Shown: positions 1 through 6,018 of the stretch, piece after piece
How positions within the stretch are numbered: position 1 is the stretch's first letter
How the letters are laid out: each line of letters opens with the position of its first letter
NCBI GenBank assembly: GCA_025352305.1
Contig: JANXTQ010000162.1
Location: forward strand, 1-10,728
Reading direction: 5' to 3'
Length of the DNA stretch: 10,728 nucleotides
Source: Actinomycetes bacterium
GTDB taxonomy: Bacteria > Actinomycetota > Acidimicrobiia > Acidimicrobiales > RAAP-2
Notes under the pieces: model-generated
Told to the model about the DNA's origin: nothing
Seen by the model: the letters and a program-made list of their open reading frames with translations, nothing else
The model's database searches: none
Position numbers and translations under genes: made by a program

Positions 1-356
1 CTCTCGTGAGTTCATCCGCGCGTACTCGCGAAACGTACGCCGTGGCCTTTGCGGGGACGCCCTTTGTCCACGCTCTCGAGACCAGCGAAAAGATCTACAA
101 CGGCAAACGCGACGTCTCCGCTGACGACGTTCTCAGTGAGCTCGCCGCCATTGATCCATTGAACGAGTCATTGATGATCATTGGCCACAACCCCACCGTC
201 TTTGAAATCGCGGTGTTGCTGGGAGGCACCGACGTGGCCGAACTAGCTCGCGCCAAATTCCCGACAGCGTGCGCCATCGTTTTTCAGATTCCGGACAACG
301 AACCGGTTCACGTTCGTCGCTACGAGTACGTAAAGGGATTCATACCCGAGGTGTGA
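1..356 (+). CDS. sixA: SixA-type phosphohistidine phosphatase, C-terminal part (5' end outside window)
   Basis: This is the C-terminal part of a histidine-phosphatase-superfamily protein of the SixA branch, which removes phosphate from phosphohistidine in proteins. The frame is open from base 3 to the stop at 354-356. The GTG at 6-8 is best read as an internal valine, because the preceding codon (Leu) continues the family pattern L-V-S-S-S-A-R-T-R-E-T, where SixA proteins have their conserved Ser-Ala-Arg-x-x-(E/Q)-Thr stretch. About 50 residues later comes I-I-G-H-N-P, the second catalytic histidine motif of the family. The N-terminal R-H-(G/A) motif with the phospho-accepting histidine would lie upstream of the window. 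The gene converges with the DJ-1-like gene, with one base between the two stop codons. The physiological substrate cannot be told from sequence. Confidence 0.85.
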   Translation, partial: LVSSSARTRETYAVAFAGTPFVHALETSEKIYNGKRDVSADDVLSELAAIDPLNESLMIIGHNPTVFEIAVLLGGTDVAELARAKFPTACAIVFQIPDNEPVHVRRYEYVKGFIPEV

Positions 357-357
357 A

Positions 358-954
358 CTACGCCACGGGGTGCGCGTCGTATTGAATGCCGCGTCGAACC
401 TGCTGTTCTCGCTGCGGGCTTGCGAAACGTTGAACCAAGTGAAGTGCCATATCAATCCCCGCAGAAATCCCCGCGGCACTGACCACGTCGCCGTCGTCGA
501 CAAATCGATCGTCGCGACGAACGTCAATCGTGGGGTCAAGCGTCGCCAATTTGTCGAGCGATGCCCAGTGAGTCGTGGCCGGTCGATTCGCCAACAGACC
601 CGCTGCGGCGAAGACCAACGAACCGGTGCACACGCTGGTCATGACGGCGGTGCACTGTCGTTGAGAACGCACCCAGGCCAGTTGTTGCGGATCCGTTACG
701 TGCTCGCGCGTTCCGACTCCTCCGGGGTAGACGAGTACCTCGAGCGCACCGACCGTCTCATACGAATAGGGCGTCATCACTTCTAAACCCTTGGCGCACT
801 TTACGGATCCCCCGTCTTTGGAAAATGCCACGACCTCGAAGCCATCGTCACGGAAATTTTGGGTCCAGTAACTGAGGACCTCCCAGGGACCGATCGCGTC
901 GAGTTCCTCAGTGCCAGTAAAAAAGAGAATTCCAATTCGCCGGGGCGCGCTCAT
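358..954 (-). CDS. Stand-alone DJ-1/PfpI family protein, isocyanide-hydratase-like
   Basis: A 198-residue protein of the DJ-1/PfpI (class I glutamine-amidotransferase-like) fold. It starts R-I-G-I-L-F-F and has a nucleophile elbow at V-C-T-G-S, making Cys109 the likely reactive cysteine, followed by A-A-A-G-L-L and T-T-H-W (His129). The N-terminal L-D-A-I-G-P-W-E-V places an aspartate (Asp19) next to G-P, as in bacterial isonitrile (isocyanide) hydratases and in the N-terminal domain of GlxA-type AraC regulators. No AraC helix-turn-helix domain follows, so it is an enzyme-like single domain and not a GlxA regulator. It lies 36 bases after the thiolase stop on the same strand but has its own TAACAT box 6 bases before ATG, so it may be transcribed separately. 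The family call is secure; isocyanide hydration is only the nearest characterised activity I recognise. Confidence 0.85.
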   Translation of the reverse strand: MSAPRRIGILFFTGTEELDAIGPWEVLSYWTQNFRDDGFEVVAFSKDGGSVKCAKGLEVMTPYSYETVGALEVLVYPGGVGTREHVTDPQQLAWVRSQRQCTAVMTSVCTGSLVFAAAGLLANRPATTHWASLDKLATLDPTIDVRRDDRFVDDGDVVSAAGISAGIDMALHLVQRFASPQREQQVRRGIQYDAHPVA

Positions 955-960
955 CGTTCG

Positions 961-966
961 ATGTTA
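961..966 (-). promoter_or_regulatory. Putative leaderless promoter -10 box of the DJ-1-like gene
   Basis: On the minus strand TAACAT is followed by exactly 6 bases and then the ATG at 954-952. There is no Shine-Dalgarno sequence in between, and transcription would begin at or next to the start codon. The TANNNT spacing matches the boxes before ccr, the carboxylase beta gene and hbd. No convincing -35 hexamer is visible. Confidence 0.45.
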
Positions 967-990
967 CGGCGACTCGTGCGGATCAGAGGT

Positions 991-2169
991 CTACAAGGTG
1001 CGCAAGATGGCGCCGTCGCCTTGACCCCCGCCGCCGCACAGCGCGACTGCCGCGGTGCCTCCGCCGCGACGTCGAAGTTCGAGCAACGCGGTGAGCGCTA
1101 AACGCGTTCCGGACATTCCGACCGGGTGGCCGAGCGCAATGGCGCCACCGTTCACGTTCAGCTTGTTCTCGTCAATGCCCAGGTCGTCGGCGGAGTGAAG
1201 TCCCACCGCCGCAAACGCTTCGTTAATCTCAAACAGATCGAGACTCTTGACGTCGATGCCCGCCTTCGCCGCGGCCTTGGCAATGGCGCGCGCCGGCTGG
1301 CTGAGGAGCGACGCATCGGGTCCCGCGACCATGCCGTAACTAACGAGTTCGCCAATCGGGCTGAGTCCGAGGCTCGCCGCCCTCTCGGCCGACATGACAA
1401 TGACGGCCGCGGCGCCATCGGAGATCTGTGACGCGTTGCCGGCGGTAATTGTTCCGGCTTTATCAAAAGCGGGGCGCAGCGAACCGAGCGACTGAGCCGT
1501 GGTTTCACCACGAACGCCCTCGTCGGTGTTGACCATGATGGGATCACCCTTGCGCTGTGCAACGGCGACTTCAGCAATCTCCTCAGCAAACTTGCCCGCC
1601 GAAATCGCGGCCGCAGCGAGCTGGTGACTGCGTGCGGAAAATTCGTCTTGGCGTTCGCGAGAGATCGCCCCGGCGTTGTAGCGCTCGGTGGCCAGACCCA
1701 TCGCGCAGTGGTCAAAGGCGCAGGTCAATCCGTCAAACATCATTGAGTCAACGACGCTTTGATCGCCAATGCGGTATCCGGCGCGTGCTCCCGGAAGTAG
1801 GTAGGGCGCGTTGGTCATTGATTCCATGCCCCCGGCCACCACAATCTCCGCTTCGCCCGCGCGAATCATGAGATCGGCCATGTAAATGGTTTGAAGACCC
1901 GAGAGGCACACTTTGTTGATTGTCGTGGCGTTAACGGTCATCGGGACGCCGGCCTTCACGGCTGCTTGGCGCGCGGTGATCTGACCCTGTCCGGCCTGGA
2001 TGACTTGTCCCATCAATACAACGTCGACGAGCTCGGGCGAAACACCCGCTCGTTCCAGCGCGGCCCTGATTGCAAACCCACCGAGGTCTTGAGCACTCAG
2101 TGAGCCAAACGCTCCCGAGAGTTTGCCAATCGGGGTACGCGCTCCGGCGACAATAACGCTGCGTGACAT
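991..2169 (-). CDS. phaA: Acetyl-CoA acetyltransferase (thiolase II)
   Basis: A 392-residue biosynthetic-type thiolase that condenses two acetyl-CoA into acetoacetyl-CoA in the cytoplasm, the entry step of the EMC pathway and of polyhydroxybutyrate synthesis. The acylated cysteine is Cys88 in N-K-V-C-L-S-G. The N-E-A-F-A motif is present. His348 lies in G-G-A-I-A-L-G-H-P and Cys378 in C-G-G-G-G-Q-G. The last two numbers equal those of the Zoogloea thiolase, so the protein is full length. The chosen ATG at 2169-2167 gives the normal M-S-R-S-V-I-V-A-G-A-R-T-P-I-G start and follows an AGAGGAG ribosome site at 2180-2174. An in-frame GTG at 2214 would add 15 non-conserved residues and lies upstream of the likely transcription start. 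The gene diverges from ccr. A degradative role is possible, but the neighbours argue for biosynthetic use. Confidence 0.96.
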   Translation of the reverse strand: MSRSVIVAGARTPIGKLSGAFGSLSAQDLGGFAIRAALERAGVSPELVDVVLMGQVIQAGQGQITARQAAVKAGVPMTVNATTINKVCLSGLQTIYMADLMIRAGEAEIVVAGGMESMTNAPYLLPGARAGYRIGDQSVVDSMMFDGLTCAFDHCAMGLATERYNAGAISRERQDEFSARSHQLAAAAISAGKFAEEIAEVAVAQRKGDPIMVNTDEGVRGETTAQSLGSLRPAFDKAGTITAGNASQISDGAAAVIVMSAERAASLGLSPIGELVSYGMVAGPDASLLSQPARAIAKAAAKAGIDVKSLDLFEINEAFAAVGLHSADDLGIDENKLNVNGGAIALGHPVGMSGTRLALTALLELRRRGGGTAAVALCGGGGQGDGAILRTL

Positions 2170-2173
2170 GGGA

Positions 2174-2180
2174 CTCCTCT
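2174..2180 (-). promoter_or_regulatory. Ribosome binding site deciding the thiolase start
   Basis: AGAGGAG on the minus strand lies 4 bases before the ATG at 2169. It supports this start over the in-frame GTG at 2214. Its 3' part (GAG) could pair with the start of the predicted leader (see the leader hairpin at 2192-2205). Confidence 0.7.
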
Positions 2181-2191
2181 GTTGGTGCGGT

Positions 2192-2205
2192 GGACCGCGA
2201 GGTCC
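2192..2205. repeat. Inverted repeat GGACC-GCGA-GGTCC in the phaA/ccr intergenic region
   Basis: A perfect 5-bp inverted repeat with a 4-base centre lies in the 92-base space between the thiolase and ccr starts. If the thiolase promoter is the TATAAC at 2220-2215, the repeat falls near the 5' end of the thiolase leader and would form an RNA hairpin. Alternatively it could be a DNA-binding half-site pair. It is short, and its function is unknown. Confidence 0.4.
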
Positions 2206-2214
2206 CTTCGTCAC

Positions 2215-2220
2215 GTTATA
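2215..2220 (-). promoter_or_regulatory. Putative -10 box of the thiolase gene
   Basis: TATAAC on the minus strand is the only -10-like hexamer upstream of the thiolase. It predicts transcription from about 2208 and a leader of about 40 bases that includes the ribosome site. No good TTGACA-like -35 is present; that position (about 2238-2243) is instead the left arm of the TTAC-N6-GTAA site. Confidence 0.35.
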
Positions 2221-2238
2221 CGAGCGTCACGAGACCGA

Positions 2239-2252
2239 TTACCGAGAAGTAA
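2239..2252. promoter_or_regulatory. Candidate operator TTAC-N6-GTAA between phaA and ccr
   Basis: The arms TTAC and GTAA form an inverted repeat around a 6-base centre (CGAGAA, not itself symmetric). The right arm overlaps the ccr -10 box, and the left arm lies where the thiolase -35 would be, so one bound regulator could affect both genes. The same arm-spacer-arm arrangement overlaps the hbd -10 box at 8860-8873. The position relative to ATG differs by one base between the two promoters. Confidence 0.55.
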
Positions 2253-2255
2253 CCT
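2250..2255 (+). promoter_or_regulatory. Putative leaderless promoter -10 box of ccr
   Basis: TAACCT is followed by 6 bases and then the ccr ATG at 2262. No Shine-Dalgarno sequence lies between them; GAGAAG further upstream is 12 bases away and inside the candidate operator. This predicts transcription starting at or beside the ATG. Confidence 0.5.
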
Positions 2256-2261
2256 CGCCCC

Positions 2262-3599
2262 ATGACTGAGATCCTTGAAGCAGTTCGAGCGGGAGCCAGT
2301 GGCGAAACACTGGCGTCACTTCCCCTGCCAAAAACAACACGAGCACTGTTTGTTAAGCGCGACGAGCAGGGCATGTTCGACGCAATGGATAGTCGCGACA
2401 AAGATCCTCGCCAGAGCCTTCACGTGGGCGAAGTTCCGATTCCCGAACTCGCACCCGACGAGGCTTACGTCGCGGTGATGGCCAGTTCCATCAACTTCAA
2501 CACGGTGTGGACCAGCATCTTTGAGCCAATGTCCACCTTCGGGTTTCTCGACCGACTCGGACGCGAGTCCGTGTGGGGCAAGCGCCACGCTCAGGACTAT
2601 CACGTCGTTGGATCCGACGCGTCCGGCGTGGTGCTGCGCGTTGGTTCCCTCGTACGCAACTGGAAAGTGGGCGACGTCGTCACGGTGCACTGCAACTACG
2701 TCGACGATCAAGACCCGAGTGCGCACGACGACTCCATGCTCTCGAGCAATCAAAGGATTTGGGGATTCGAAACTAACTTTGGGGGCCTCGCGGACGTCTG
2801 CGTCGTTAAGGCGAATCAGTTGATGCCCAAGCCCACTCACCTGAGCTGGGAAGAAGCCGCCGTCAACGCGCTATGCAACTCAACGAGTTACCGCATGCTG
2901 GTGAGCGCCAACGGCAAACCGGTTACCCAAGGAGACAAGGTTCTCATTTGGGGTGCGTCGGGCGGAATTGGATCGTTTGCCGTGCAGTACGTGCTGAACG
3001 CAGGGGCGACTCCCATTGGAGTTGTTTCCAGCGCGAAGAAAGCCGCCATGCTGCGCGAACTCGGTTGTGAACACGTGATTGACCGGGCGGAAAAGAACTA
3101 CCAGTTCTGGAAGGACGAACACACCCAAGACGAGTCCGAGTGGCGCCGATTTGGCAAAGACATTCGTGCGCTCGTCGGCGCCGACCCCGACATTGTCTTT
3201 GAACACCCCGGACGATCCACCATGGGTGCGAGTGTCTTTGTGACGAAGCGGGCCGGAACGATTGTCACCTGTGCCGCCACGAGTGGTTACATGATTGAAT
3301 ACGACAACCGGCACCTCTGGATGAAGTTAAAGACCATCAAGGGCAGCCACTTTTCGAACTATCGCGAAGCGTGGGCCGCCAACCAGGCAATTTGCGACGG
3401 CACCGTTGTTCCGCCCTTGTCGGCGGTATTTAGCCTCGACACGGCCGCAGACGCCACCTACGAGATGCACCACAATCGACACGAAGGAAAGATCGGCGTG
3501 CTCTGTTTGGCCGAGAGCGAAGGACTCGGGGTCACGAACACCGAGCTGCGAGCCAAAGTGGGCGAAGATCGCCTCAGCATTTTTCGTCGCTACGCGTAA
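2262..3599 (+). CDS. ccr: Crotonyl-CoA carboxylase/reductase
   Basis: A 445-residue enzyme of the zinc-less medium-chain dehydrogenase/reductase family. It carries out the NADPH-dependent reductive carboxylation of crotonyl-CoA to (2S)-ethylmalonyl-CoA, the defining step of the EMC pathway. The length and the whole reading match Streptomyces-type Ccr, from a start resembling M-x-x-I-L-x-A to the end of the Rossmann domain. The nucleotide-binding loop is G-A-S-G-G-I-G (231-237). The four CO2-holding residues described for Kitasatospora Ccr (Asn81, Phe170, Glu171, His365) appear here as Asn80 in S-I-N-F-N, Phe169-Glu170 in W-G-F-E-T-N-F-G-G, and His363 in G-S-H-F, so it should carboxylate and not merely reduce. 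The ATG matches the family start and is preceded by a leaderless-type -10 box. The epimerase gene follows after 11 bases, forming an operon. Confidence 0.97.
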   Translation: MTEILEAVRAGASGETLASLPLPKTTRALFVKRDEQGMFDAMDSRDKDPRQSLHVGEVPIPELAPDEAYVAVMASSINFNTVWTSIFEPMSTFGFLDRLGRESVWGKRHAQDYHVVGSDASGVVLRVGSLVRNWKVGDVVTVHCNYVDDQDPSAHDDSMLSSNQRIWGFETNFGGLADVCVVKANQLMPKPTHLSWEEAAVNALCNSTSYRMLVSANGKPVTQGDKVLIWGASGGIGSFAVQYVLNAGATPIGVVSSAKKAAMLRELGCEHVIDRAEKNYQFWKDEHTQDESEWRRFGKDIRALVGADPDIVFEHPGRSTMGASVFVTKRAGTIVTCAATSGYMIEYDNRHLWMKLKTIKGSHFSNYREAWAANQAICDGTVVPPLSAVFSLDTAADATYEMHHNRHEGKIGVLCLAESEGLGVTNTELRAKVGEDRLSIFRRYA

Positions 3600-3610
3600 G
3601 GACTAAGAAC

Positions 3611-4018
3611 ATGTTGCTAACCGAAATTGACCACATCGCCATTGCGGTAAATGATCTCGACGCCGCTATTGCTTGGTACCAAGAGGTCTTTGGCGCCACA
3701 GTTGAGCACCGAGAAGTCGTTGAGTCCGATGGCGTCGCTGAAGCGCTGCTACGGGTTGCCGATAGTTACGTGCAACTGCTCACACCTACGCGCGACGACT
3801 CTCCCGTGGCCAAATATCTCGCCAACAAGGGCGAAGGTCTGCACCACGTTGGCTACCGCGTCGCTGACTGTGCGGTCGCGCTCGAGTCCGTCAAAGCGTC
3901 GGGCGGTCGAGTAATTGACGAGAGCCCGCGGCCCGGTTCGCGCGGCACCACGGTGGCTTTTATTCACCCCAAGACAAGTTTTGGCACGTTGATTGAACTA
4001 GTTCAGGACAACTCCTAG
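3611..4018 (+). CDS. mce: Methylmalonyl-CoA / ethylmalonyl-CoA epimerase
   Basis: A 135-residue protein of the vicinal-oxygen-chelate (glyoxalase) fold, the usual length for a single-copy CoA epimerase. It begins with I-D-H-I-A-I-A-V. Expected metal ligands by family comparison are His8, Gln55 (Y-V-Q-L-L), His79 (L-H-H-V-G-Y) and Glu129 (L-I-E-L). It interconverts the 2S and 2R forms of methylmalonyl-CoA; in EMC organisms the same enzyme (Epi) also acts on ethylmalonyl-CoA. It therefore serves both the Ccr-to-mutase step and the carboxylase-to-methylmalonyl-CoA-mutase step. Translation is supported by AAGGA at 3598-3602, overlapping the ccr stop, 8 bases before ATG. The close spacing to ccr fits co-transcription. 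A lactoylglutathione lyase is unlikely given the epimerase-like sequence and context. Confidence 0.93.
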   Translation: MLLTEIDHIAIAVNDLDAAIAWYQEVFGATVEHREVVESDGVAEALLRVADSYVQLLTPTRDDSPVAKYLANKGEGLHHVGYRVADCAVALESVKASGGRVIDESPRPGSRGTTVAFIHPKTSFGTLIELVQDNS

Positions 4019-4149
4019 ACCAACGCGTTTTATCTGGGGCCGTTGCGCGCTCGACTGCGGGCATTCGACGGTTCTGCTGGGCGTACACGTAGTTGGCCGA
4101 GCGAGAGTTCACTGATTTCGCTGGAATGAAAATCACGCGTGAGGCCGCG

Positions 4150-4167
4150 CGACGCACTCCGGCGTCG
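4150..4167. repeat. Inverted repeat CGACGC-N6-GCGTCG upstream of the carboxylase beta gene
   Basis: A perfect 6-bp inverted repeat around a 6-base centre (ACTCCG), ending 14 bases before the TAGCCT box. It could be an operator covering the -35 region. It is not followed by a T-run, which argues against a terminator. Its arms differ from the TTAC/GTAA sites at ccr and hbd. Confidence 0.35.
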
Positions 4168-4181
4168 TGGTTCTATCTCTG

Positions 4182-4187
4182 TAGCCT
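4182..4187 (+). promoter_or_regulatory. Putative leaderless promoter -10 box of the carboxylase beta gene
   Basis: TAGCCT is followed by 6 bases and the ATG at 4194, the same geometry as before ccr. No ribosome site precedes 4194. This box favours that start over the in-frame ATG at 4206, although GGAAC (4197-4201) could serve weakly for the latter. Confidence 0.45.
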
Positions 4188-4193
4188 GCTGTT

Positions 4194-5750
4194 ATGGAAC
4201 ATTCAATGGCCGAGAGATTGAAGGATCTCGAGAGTCGTCGTGACGAAGCTCGAGTAGCCGGCGGTGAGCGGTCAATTAAGCGTCACCACGACAAAGGCAA
4301 GATGACCGCGCGCGAGCGAATTGAGTACTTCTTGGACGACGGCAGTTTCCAAGAACTCGATATGTTGGCTCGCCACCGTGCTCACGGAATGGGACTCGAA
4401 GAAAATCGTCCCTACACCGACGGCGTTATCACTGGTTACGGCACGGTCGATGGACGAAAGGTCTGCGTCTTTTCTCAAGATTTCACTGTTTTTGGTGGCG
4501 CGCTCGGTGAAGTGTTCGCCGAAAAGATTCACAAGATCATGGATTTGGCGATGTCCATTGGTGTTCCCATGATCGGACTCAATGATGGTGCGGGCGCGCG
4601 AATTCAAGAGGGAGTTGTTTCTCTCGACAGTTACGGGGGGATCTTTCTTCGAAACGCCCGCAGCTCGGGAGTCATTCCCCAGGTGTCGGTCATTCTCGGG
4701 CCCTGCGCTGGTGGTGCGGTCTACTCGCCGGCGATGACGGATTTTATTTTCATGGTGCGCGAAACCAGCCACATGTTCATCACGGGTCCTGACGTCGTCA
4801 AGACCGTGACGGGCGAAGAGGTCACCCTCGAACAGCTCGGCGGAGCCATGACGCACGCCACCAAATCGGGAGTGGCCAACTTTGTCACGGCCGACGAGAC
4901 GTCCTGTCTCGACGAGGTTCGCTATCTGCTTAGTTTCCTGCCGAGTAACAATTTGGAAATTGCTCCTCGAGTGGACACCGACGACGATCCCGAACGCTTG
5001 TGCGAAGAGTTACGCGACGTGCTGCCCTCTAGTTCTAATCAGCCGTACGACATGAAAAAGGTGATCACGTCGGTGGTCGACGACGGTGATTATTTCGAGG
5101 TCAGTGCTAACTACGCCCAACAGATCACCTGTGGCTACGCGCGCATTGACGGACACGCCGTAGGCATCGTGGGCAATCAGCCCATGATCCTGGCGGGCGT
5201 TTTAGACATTGAGAGTTCTGAAAAAGCCGCTCGCTTTGTTCGAACGTGCGACGCCTTCAATGTTCCACTCATCAGTTTTGTCGACGTTCCCGGATTCATG
5301 CCGGGCACCGAACAGGAGTACAACGGAATTATTCGTCACGGCGCCAAACTGCTCTACGCCTTTTGCGAGGCAACCGTGCCGCGAATTCAGATCATCACTC
5401 GCAAGGCTTACGGCGGTGCGTACGTCGTTATGAACTCCAAATCAATTGGCGCGGACCTCGCCTTTGCGTGGCCGACCGCCGAACTGGCCGTCATGGGTAG
5501 TTCGGGAGCGGTGGAGATTGTCTATCGCCGTGAACTTTCTCTCGCGGCTGATCCGGTGGCGCGCCGCGCGGAACTGGTTGAGGAGTATCAGGAGCGTTAC
5601 GCGAATCCGTATATCGCTGCGGAACGCGGAATCATTGACGACGTCATTGACCCGGCAGAGACGCGTCGGGTACTGGTGCGCAGCCTCGAAATGTTGCGCT
5701 CGAAGCGAGAAGACCTACCCAAGCGCAAGCACGGCAACGTCCCGCTGTGA
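4194..5750 (+). CDS. pccB: Acyl-CoA (propionyl-CoA) carboxylase, beta/carboxyltransferase subunit
   Basis: A 518-residue biotin-dependent carboxyltransferase of the PccB/AccD5 group that transfers the carboxyl group from carboxybiotin to acyl-CoA. Both crotonase-like halves are present. The N-terminal half has K-G-K-M-T-A-R-E-R-I (34-43), F-S-Q-D-F-T-V-F-G-G (93-102) and G-P-C-A-G-G-A-V-Y-S-P-A (169-180). The C-terminal half has F-V-D-V-P-G-F-M-P-G (362-371), R-K-A-Y-G-G-A-Y (403-410) and A-W-P-T-A-E (425-430). The C-terminus K-K/R-K-H-G-N-x-P-L is typical of actinobacterial PccB. By context it makes methylmalonyl-CoA from the propionyl-CoA released in the EMC cycle. The residue after G-G-A-Y is Val411, where Streptomyces PccB has Asp422, so chain-length preference may differ. 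The start is 4194, or possibly 4206. A small epsilon-like gene overlaps the stop; the biotinylated alpha subunit is not in the window. Confidence 0.93.
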   Translation: MEHSMAERLKDLESRRDEARVAGGERSIKRHHDKGKMTARERIEYFLDDGSFQELDMLARHRAHGMGLEENRPYTDGVITGYGTVDGRKVCVFSQDFTVFGGALGEVFAEKIHKIMDLAMSIGVPMIGLNDGAGARIQEGVVSLDSYGGIFLRNARSSGVIPQVSVILGPCAGGAVYSPAMTDFIFMVRETSHMFITGPDVVKTVTGEEVTLEQLGGAMTHATKSGVANFVTADETSCLDEVRYLLSFLPSNNLEIAPRVDTDDDPERLCEELRDVLPSSSNQPYDMKKVITSVVDDGDYFEVSANYAQQITCGYARIDGHAVGIVGNQPMILAGVLDIESSEKAARFVRTCDAFNVPLISFVDVPGFMPGTEQEYNGIIRHGAKLLYAFCEATVPRIQIITRKAYGGAYVVMNSKSIGADLAFAWPTAELAVMGSSGAVEIVYRRELSLAADPVARRAELVEEYQERYANPYIAAERGIIDDVIDPAETRRVLVRSLEMLRSKREDLPKRKHGNVPL

Positions 5751-5938
5751 GTTACGCACTGCCAGAGCGGCCCACGCTGTTACCCGAGGAGTTAGCGGCC
5801 GTGACAGCTGCGGCGCACGCAATCATGGCGTCCCAAGCCGTTCAGGCGCAAAGTCGCGATGAGGTTGCGGCGTGGCGATTTAGTGGACGGTGGTTCGATA
5901 ATGCGCGGTACTCGTCACTTCGACGTCCGCGTCGTTAA
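5747..5938 (+). CDS. Small acyl-CoA carboxylase epsilon-type subunit (AccE/PccE-like)
   Basis: A 63-residue product whose GTG start overlaps the beta-subunit stop (GTGA), indicating translational coupling; no separate ribosome site is seen. The sequence has the layout of actinobacterial carboxylase epsilon subunits. A helix-forming P-E-E-L-A-A-V-T-A-A-A-H-A-I-M segment (residues 13-27) is followed by a linker and a basic, aromatic tail with A-W-R-F-S-G-R-W-F and terminal R-R-P-R-R. In Streptomyces and mycobacteria such subunits bind the beta subunit and raise activity of the complex. The family is short and poorly conserved, so the call rests mainly on position, size and this pattern. It is the last gene of the unit; the next gene, ecm, converges with it 80 bases later. 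Confidence 0.7.
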   Translation: MSYALPERPTLLPEELAAVTAAAHAIMASQAVQAQSRDEVAAWRFSGRWFDNARYSSLRRPRR

Positions 5939-6018
5939 CGCTTCTCGCGAACGTCAGGATCTCAGCAGTTTCGCCGATGGCGGCGATGTTGCCGAACGTG
6001 TTCACGCTCTGATGTTGA

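Larger units (their letters stand above)
4019..4193. other. Intergenic region between mce and the carboxylase beta gene
   Basis: These 175 bases contain no supportable gene and no hairpin followed by a T-run, so no intrinsic terminator is evident after mce. The 3' third carries a 6-bp inverted repeat (4150-4167) and a TAGCCT box, so a promoter for the carboxylase genes is likely here. Confidence 0.6.

Noticed and set aside
6..8. GTG as start of the SixA-like protein
   Set aside because: It lies within the conserved stretch near the family's Ser-Ala-Arg motif, and the catalytic N-terminal motif would be missing; the gene begins before the window.
1158..1715. 185-codon minus-strand frame overlapping the thiolase in another frame
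   Set aside because: Its product is rich in Arg, Ser and Pro with no domain, typical of an out-of-frame reading of a GC-rich gene.
2170..2214. Thiolase start at the GTG at 2214
   Set aside because: The extra 15 residues are not part of the thiolase fold, a good ribosome site precedes the ATG at 2169, and the GTG directly abuts the predicted -10 box.
4272..4856. 194-codon open frame on the minus strand, antisense to pccB
   Set aside because: It is fully contained in a certain gene, and its translation shows no known motif and looks like a composition-driven shadow frame.
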